Source: Zhengella mangrovi
Lineage (GTDB): Bacteria; Pseudomonadota; Alphaproteobacteria; Rhizobiales; Rhizobiaceae
NCBI RefSeq assembly: GCF_002727065.1
Contig: NZ_PDVP01000009.1
Span: 1 to 64,000 of the forward strand
DNA length: 64,000 nt
Reading direction: 5' to 3'
A program made the translations under genes and the position numbers. The notes under the pieces are model-generated. The model worked only from the letters and a program-made list of their open reading frames with translations, searched no databases and had not been told where the DNA came from. Shown one piece after another: positions 61,223 to 64,000 of the stretch. The first letter of the stretch is position 1. Each line of letters opens with the position of its first letter.

Positions 61223-62830
61223 TCAGCCGTCCCTGCCGCCGCGCGGCCCCCGCGGCTTGCCGCCGGGCCGTCCCTTCGACGGGCCGCCACGATCAGGGCC
61301 CCTGCCCTGTCCGGGGCCTTCGCTCCTGCCCGGACCACGCGCGAACCTGCCGCCGCCGGAGCCTTCCGGCCTGCCCTTCGGGCCGCCTTCCGCCTTGCCA
61401 CGGTAGCCGGCCTTGCCAGCCGGCTTGCCGGCAGGCCTTGCCGGGCCATCCTTCTTCGCGGCAGGCGCAGATTTGGCCGATGCCGGGCGGGCGCCCGGGG
61501 CGCGCCAGACGTGGGCGCCTCGGCTTTCCTCGCCGAAACGCTTCTGCTGCGGACGGTCGCCATCGCGCCCGGCGCCGTCACGCGGTGCTGCGCGATCGCG
61601 CGGCGGCCGGTCCTCGCGGTCACGGCGGGGGCGGTCGTCGTCACGGTCGCGGTGCGGGCGGTCCTCGTTGCCAAACCGGCGCGGGCGGTCCCCTTCGCGG
61701 TCACGGCGCGGACGGTCTTCGCCGGAGCGATCGTCGCGGCGCGGGCCACCGGGATGGCGGCCCCGGCGGCGGATCAGACCGCCTTCCTCCTCGCGCAATT
61801 CCTCGCGAGCGGGGCGCGTCTGCAGGCGATCCAACGCATCGGCACGCCACTCGTCGCGGTCCCGGCGCGGCCTTGAGGTCGACCGCTTCTCCGGTTCCTC
61901 GCCCTTGCGGACGGGCTTGTTGGAAAACTCGTTGAGCACCGGTGCATCGAAATCGGCACCGGCCTCCTCGATCAACGCCTCGCCCAACTGGTCGCGCAGC
62001 GCCCGGCCGCGCATCTCGCGCACGGCGCCCTCCGGCAGGTCGCCGAGTTGGAACGGACCGTAGGAAACGCGGATCAGGCGCGTGACCTCCAGGCCGAGCG
62101 CGCCCATGACGTTCTTGACCTCGCGGTTCTTGCCTTCGCGGAACGAGATGGTGAGCCAGGAATTCGAGCCCTGTTCACGGTCCAGCACGGCCTCCATGGC
62201 ACCGTAGAAGACGCCATCCACGGCAATGCCATTTTTCAGCTCGTCGAGGCGGGCCTGGTCGATCTCGCCGTGCACGCGGACGCGGTAGCGGCGCAGCCAG
62301 CCGGTGGACGGCAGTTCCAGCACGCGGGCGAGGCCACCGTCATTGGTCAGCAGCAGCAGGCCCTCGGTGTTGATGTCGAGGCGGCCGACGGAGACAACGC
62401 GCGGCATGCCTTCGGGCAGCGCCTCGAACACGGTCTTGCGTCCCTCGGGATCGCGGTTGGTGGTGACCAGACCGGAAGGCTTGTGGAACAGCCAGAGACG
62501 GGTTCGCTCGATCTCGGGGATCGGCTTGCCGTCGATGGCGATGCGATCCTCGCGGGTGACATTGAGCGCGGGGCTTTCGATGACCTTGCCGTTGACCGAG
62601 ATGCGGCCGTCGGCGATCAGCGCCTCGGCCTCGCGGCGCGAGGAGACACCGGCGCGCGCCAGCCGCTTGGCGATCCGCTCACCGGCCGGCGCGGCTTCCG
62701 CCTCCGGCTCGCGGTCGAAACGGCGCGGCGGCTTTCCCGCCGGCTTGCCGCGGCCGCCCGCGGGCGCTGTCTTCCGGTCACCAAACGGTTTGCGCGGGCC
62801 CCGGGGCTTGTCTTTCCTGTCGTCGGTCAT
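61223..62830 (-). CDS. rluB: RluB-type rRNA pseudouridine synthase with long basic C-terminal tail
   Basis: 535-residue member of the RsuA/RluB family. S4 RNA-binding domain at about 52-105 ([21 protein letters not shown]), then the catalytic [21 protein letters not shown] with Asp152. From about residue 310 the tail is a low-complexity Arg/Asp/Gly/Pro-rich region (repeated RRDR and DRPRR) much longer than in enteric RluB but known from Alphaproteobacteria. The target is probably 23S rRNA in the peptidyl-transferase region. The ATG at 62830 is preferred over one at 62875, which has no ribosome site. Confidence 0.9.
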   Translation of the reverse strand: MTDDRKDKPRGPRKPFGDRKTAPAGGRGKPAGKPPRRFDREPEAEAAPAGERIAKRLARAGVSSRREAEALIADGRISVNGKVIESPALNVTREDRIAIDGKPIPEIERTRLWLFHKPSGLVTTNRDPEGRKTVFEALPEGMPRVVSVGRLDINTEGLLLLTNDGGLARVLELPSTGWLRRYRVRVHGEIDQARLDELKNGIAVDGVFYGAMEAVLDREQGSNSWLTISFREGKNREVKNVMGALGLEVTRLIRVSYGPFQLGDLPEGAVREMRGRALRDQLGEALIEEAGADFDAPVLNEFSNKPVRKGEEPEKRSTSRPRRDRDEWRADALDRLQTRPAREELREEEGGLIRRRGRHPGGPRRDDRSGEDRPRRDREGDRPRRFGNEDRPHRDRDDDRPRRDREDRPPRDRAAPRDGAGRDGDRPQQKRFGEESRGAHVWRAPGARPASAKSAPAAKKDGPARPAGKPAGKAGYRGKAEGGPKGRPEGSGGGRFARGPGRSEGPGQGRGPDRGGPSKGRPGGKPRGPRGGRDG

Positions 62831-62925
62831 CTGGTCATTCTTTCGTGGTGGGGCTACGTCGGGCATTTTCGCCATTCAATGAATCGCGCCAATGCTCTAT
62901 CTCTTTGTTTTTTACCAATTCCGGA

Positions 62926-62963
62926 CGCGAAACCGGTTCCCACTGTCGCTGGAATTGCTCTAG
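62926..62963. repeat. Dispersed intergenic repeat, copy 2 (rluB-tadA gap)
   Basis: ACCGGTTCCCAC then TGTCGCTGGAATTGCTCTAG, matching 19848-19878 over the conserved core. It lies in the 168-base divergent gap between rluB and tadA. The same gap contains an AT-rich TTTGTTTTTT tract that may be part of a promoter. Confidence 0.5.
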
Positions 62964-62998
62964 CAAACCCGGAAACGTCTTGCGAGTGAAAATCAGGC

Positions 62999-63466
62999 AT
63001 GGCCGAAAAGACAGTCCCTGACCCAAGCCCGATGGAAATCGCCCTGGACGAGGCGCGCGCCGCAGAGGCACGCGGCGAGGTCCCGGTCGGTGCGGTCGTC
63101 ACCCGCGACGGGGCGATTATCGCACGGGCCGGCAACCGGACCCGGGAACTCAACGATCCGACCGCACACGCGGAAATCCTGGCGATCCGCGAGGCGTGCC
63201 GGGTGCTGGGCCAGGAACGCCTGACAGGCCTCGACCTGCATGTCACGCTGGAGCCCTGCACCATGTGCACCGGCGCGATTTCCTTTGCCCGGCTGCGCCG
63301 CCTCTATTTCGGCGCAGAAGACCCGAAAGGCGGCGCGGTGATCCATGGCGGCCGGTTCTTCGGCCAGCCGACCTGTCACCATTCGCCGGAGGTCTATCCC
63401 GGCATCGGCGAACGCGAGGCAGCGCGGCTGTTGAGGCAATTCTTCCAGGACCGGCGCGGCGACTGA
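62999..63466 (+). CDS. tadA: tRNA-specific adenosine deaminase TadA
   Basis: 155-residue deaminase making inosine at the wobble position of arginine tRNA. Zinc and catalytic residues are His57 and Glu59 in AHAEIL and the PCTMC motif with Cys87 and Cys90. The start MAEKTVPDPSPMEIALDEA is usual. It is divergent from the rluB gene with the second copy of a dispersed repeat in the gap. It converges on the disordered protein at the right edge. Confidence 0.95.
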   Translation: MAEKTVPDPSPMEIALDEARAAEARGEVPVGAVVTRDGAIIARAGNRTRELNDPTAHAEILAIREACRVLGQERLTGLDLHVTLEPCTMCTGAISFARLRRLYFGAEDPKGGAVIHGGRFFGQPTCHHSPEVYPGIGEREAARLLRQFFQDRRGD

Positions 63467-63500
63467 CCGGCGGATCGCGCCTTGCCGCCAAGCCCCCCGC

Positions 63501-64000
63501 TTACCAGGGCAGCATGTCCCGCCAGCTCGTCTTGCCCGCCTTCTTGCGGGATTCCGCCTTCAGACGGCGCTCCTTGTCCGCCTCGTCCTCGCCGAACTCG
63601 CCGGCCGGCGCAGTGGCGGCCGGAACGCGGTATTTCAGCGGCGGCTCGGACAGGTATTTGCGGGACGCGGGGCTGCCCTGCATGTTCTCGGCGCGGCGGC
63701 GGCGGAATTCCGCCTGCGAGTCGCGCTTGCCGAAGACCGGCGTCTGGCTCGGGTCGAGGTGGCGGTACTGGCCGCGCTGGGCCGCCGCACCCGATGTGAT
63801 CATCGGCTCGTTCGGATCAGCCTCACGGCCGCTGGTGACGATCGGCTCGAAATCCGGATTGTCGCGGTTTTCCGTGGCATACTTGCGGTAACGGGCGCGG
63901 CGTTCCTCGGGCGACTCCGGCCACTGACCGGTGGCTTCGCGCGCCGAGACGATATCTTCCTGCGGCTGCGGCAGCTGGTTGGTGTCAGCCGGCTTGACCA
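63501..64000 (-). CDS. Unrecognised protein, C-terminal part, cut by the window edge
   Basis: The leftward frame ending at 63501 is open to the right edge without a stop, so the start is beyond 64000. The visible 165 or so residues are highly charged and proline/glutamine-rich (PQPQEDIV, ESPEERRARYRKYATENRDNPDFEPIVTS, AEFRRRRAENMQGSPASRKYLSEPPLKYRVP) and end in SWRDMLPW. No membrane segment or catalytic motif is visible; it appears disordered. I do not recognise the family. An internal ATG at 63803 gives a shorter frame that I take as part of the same gene. Confidence 0.7.
   Translation of the reverse strand, partial: VKPADTNQLPQPQEDIVSAREATGQWPESPEERRARYRKYATENRDNPDFEPIVTSGREADPNEPMITSGAAAQRGQYRHLDPSQTPVFGKRDSQAEFRRRRAENMQGSPASRKYLSEPPLKYRVPAATAPAGEFGEDEADKERRLKAESRKKAGKTSWRDMLPW

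Overview
The window is a GC-rich alphaproteobacterial chromosome segment. It most resembles the Hyphomicrobiales (Rhizobiales-like). The evidence is the aapJQMP general amino-acid transporter divergent from metC, the lipid A block pmbA / inositol-monophosphatase-like / DUF4170 / DUF374 / waaA / lpxK next to DUF2093 and mutL, and small intergenic palindromes of alphaproteobacterial type. Genus cannot be fixed by reading; a marine or soil sulfur-oxidising chemo-organoheterotroph is the best inference. No rRNA, tRNA, CRISPR array, transposase or phage gene was seen.

Layout. 1-966: gene-free block of nested repeats and hairpins. 967-6791: AapJQMP transporter (minus) and a divergent cystathionine beta-lyase. 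6792-11717 (minus): a catabolic operon of zeta-class GST/maleylacetoacetate isomerase, single-component Rieske oxygenase, glutamine-synthetase-like ligase, SDR dehydrogenase and flavin-type oxidoreductase; the substrate is unknown. 12116-26909: a complete Sox thiosulfate-oxidation island. soxVWXYZABCDEF runs leftward, soxS-soxR-soxT run rightward, soxH closes the right end, and a second SoxT-like YeeE/YedE transporter sits beyond soxF. 27087-35271: a beta-oxidation operon with an enol-lactonase-like hydrolase at its head, followed by genes in the order known for dicarboxylate-degrading pimFABCD. 35309-39871: a BigR/SqrR-type persulfide sensor divergent from two half-size YeeE/YedE proteins, a persulfide dioxygenase-like Blh protein, a DUF442 sulfurtransferase/phosphatase-like protein and a SulP permease. 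40024-44929: an Lrp-type regulator followed by two tandem TRAP binding-protein paralogues sharing one DctQM permease. 45168-47098: MarR regulator, TDT-family (TehA/SLAC1-like) channel or exporter and group II truncated haemoglobin. 47140-63466: core housekeeping genes (mutL, lipid A assembly, pmbA, Kef-type antiporter, patatin, paired M16 proteases, rsmD, an RluB-type synthase, tadA). 63501 to the right edge: C-terminal part of a disordered protein.

How the genes fit together. The Sox proteins would oxidise thiosulfate in the periplasm: SoxAX loads the SoxYZ carrier, SoxB hydrolyses sulfate, SoxCD oxidises the sulfane sulfur, and SoxEF (flavocytochrome c) handles sulfide. SoxV, SoxW and SoxS supply reductant. 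SoxR and the BigR-like protein are both ArsR-family proteins with the two-cysteine persulfide-sensor arrangement. Related AT-rich sequences (TATGAA followed by TTTC or TTC and ATAT-rich DNA) occur upstream of soxX, in the bigR divergent promoter and upstream of the TDT gene, and a perfect ATTC-N8-GAAT dyad lies upstream of soxH. I infer a shared sulfur-responsive regulon that may reach the TDT exporter and truncated haemoglobin. The other segment most likely to hold undescribed chemistry is the Rieske / glutamine-synthetase-like operon, which parallels gamma-glutamylation-dependent arylamine oxidation but lacks a beta subunit and a reductase.
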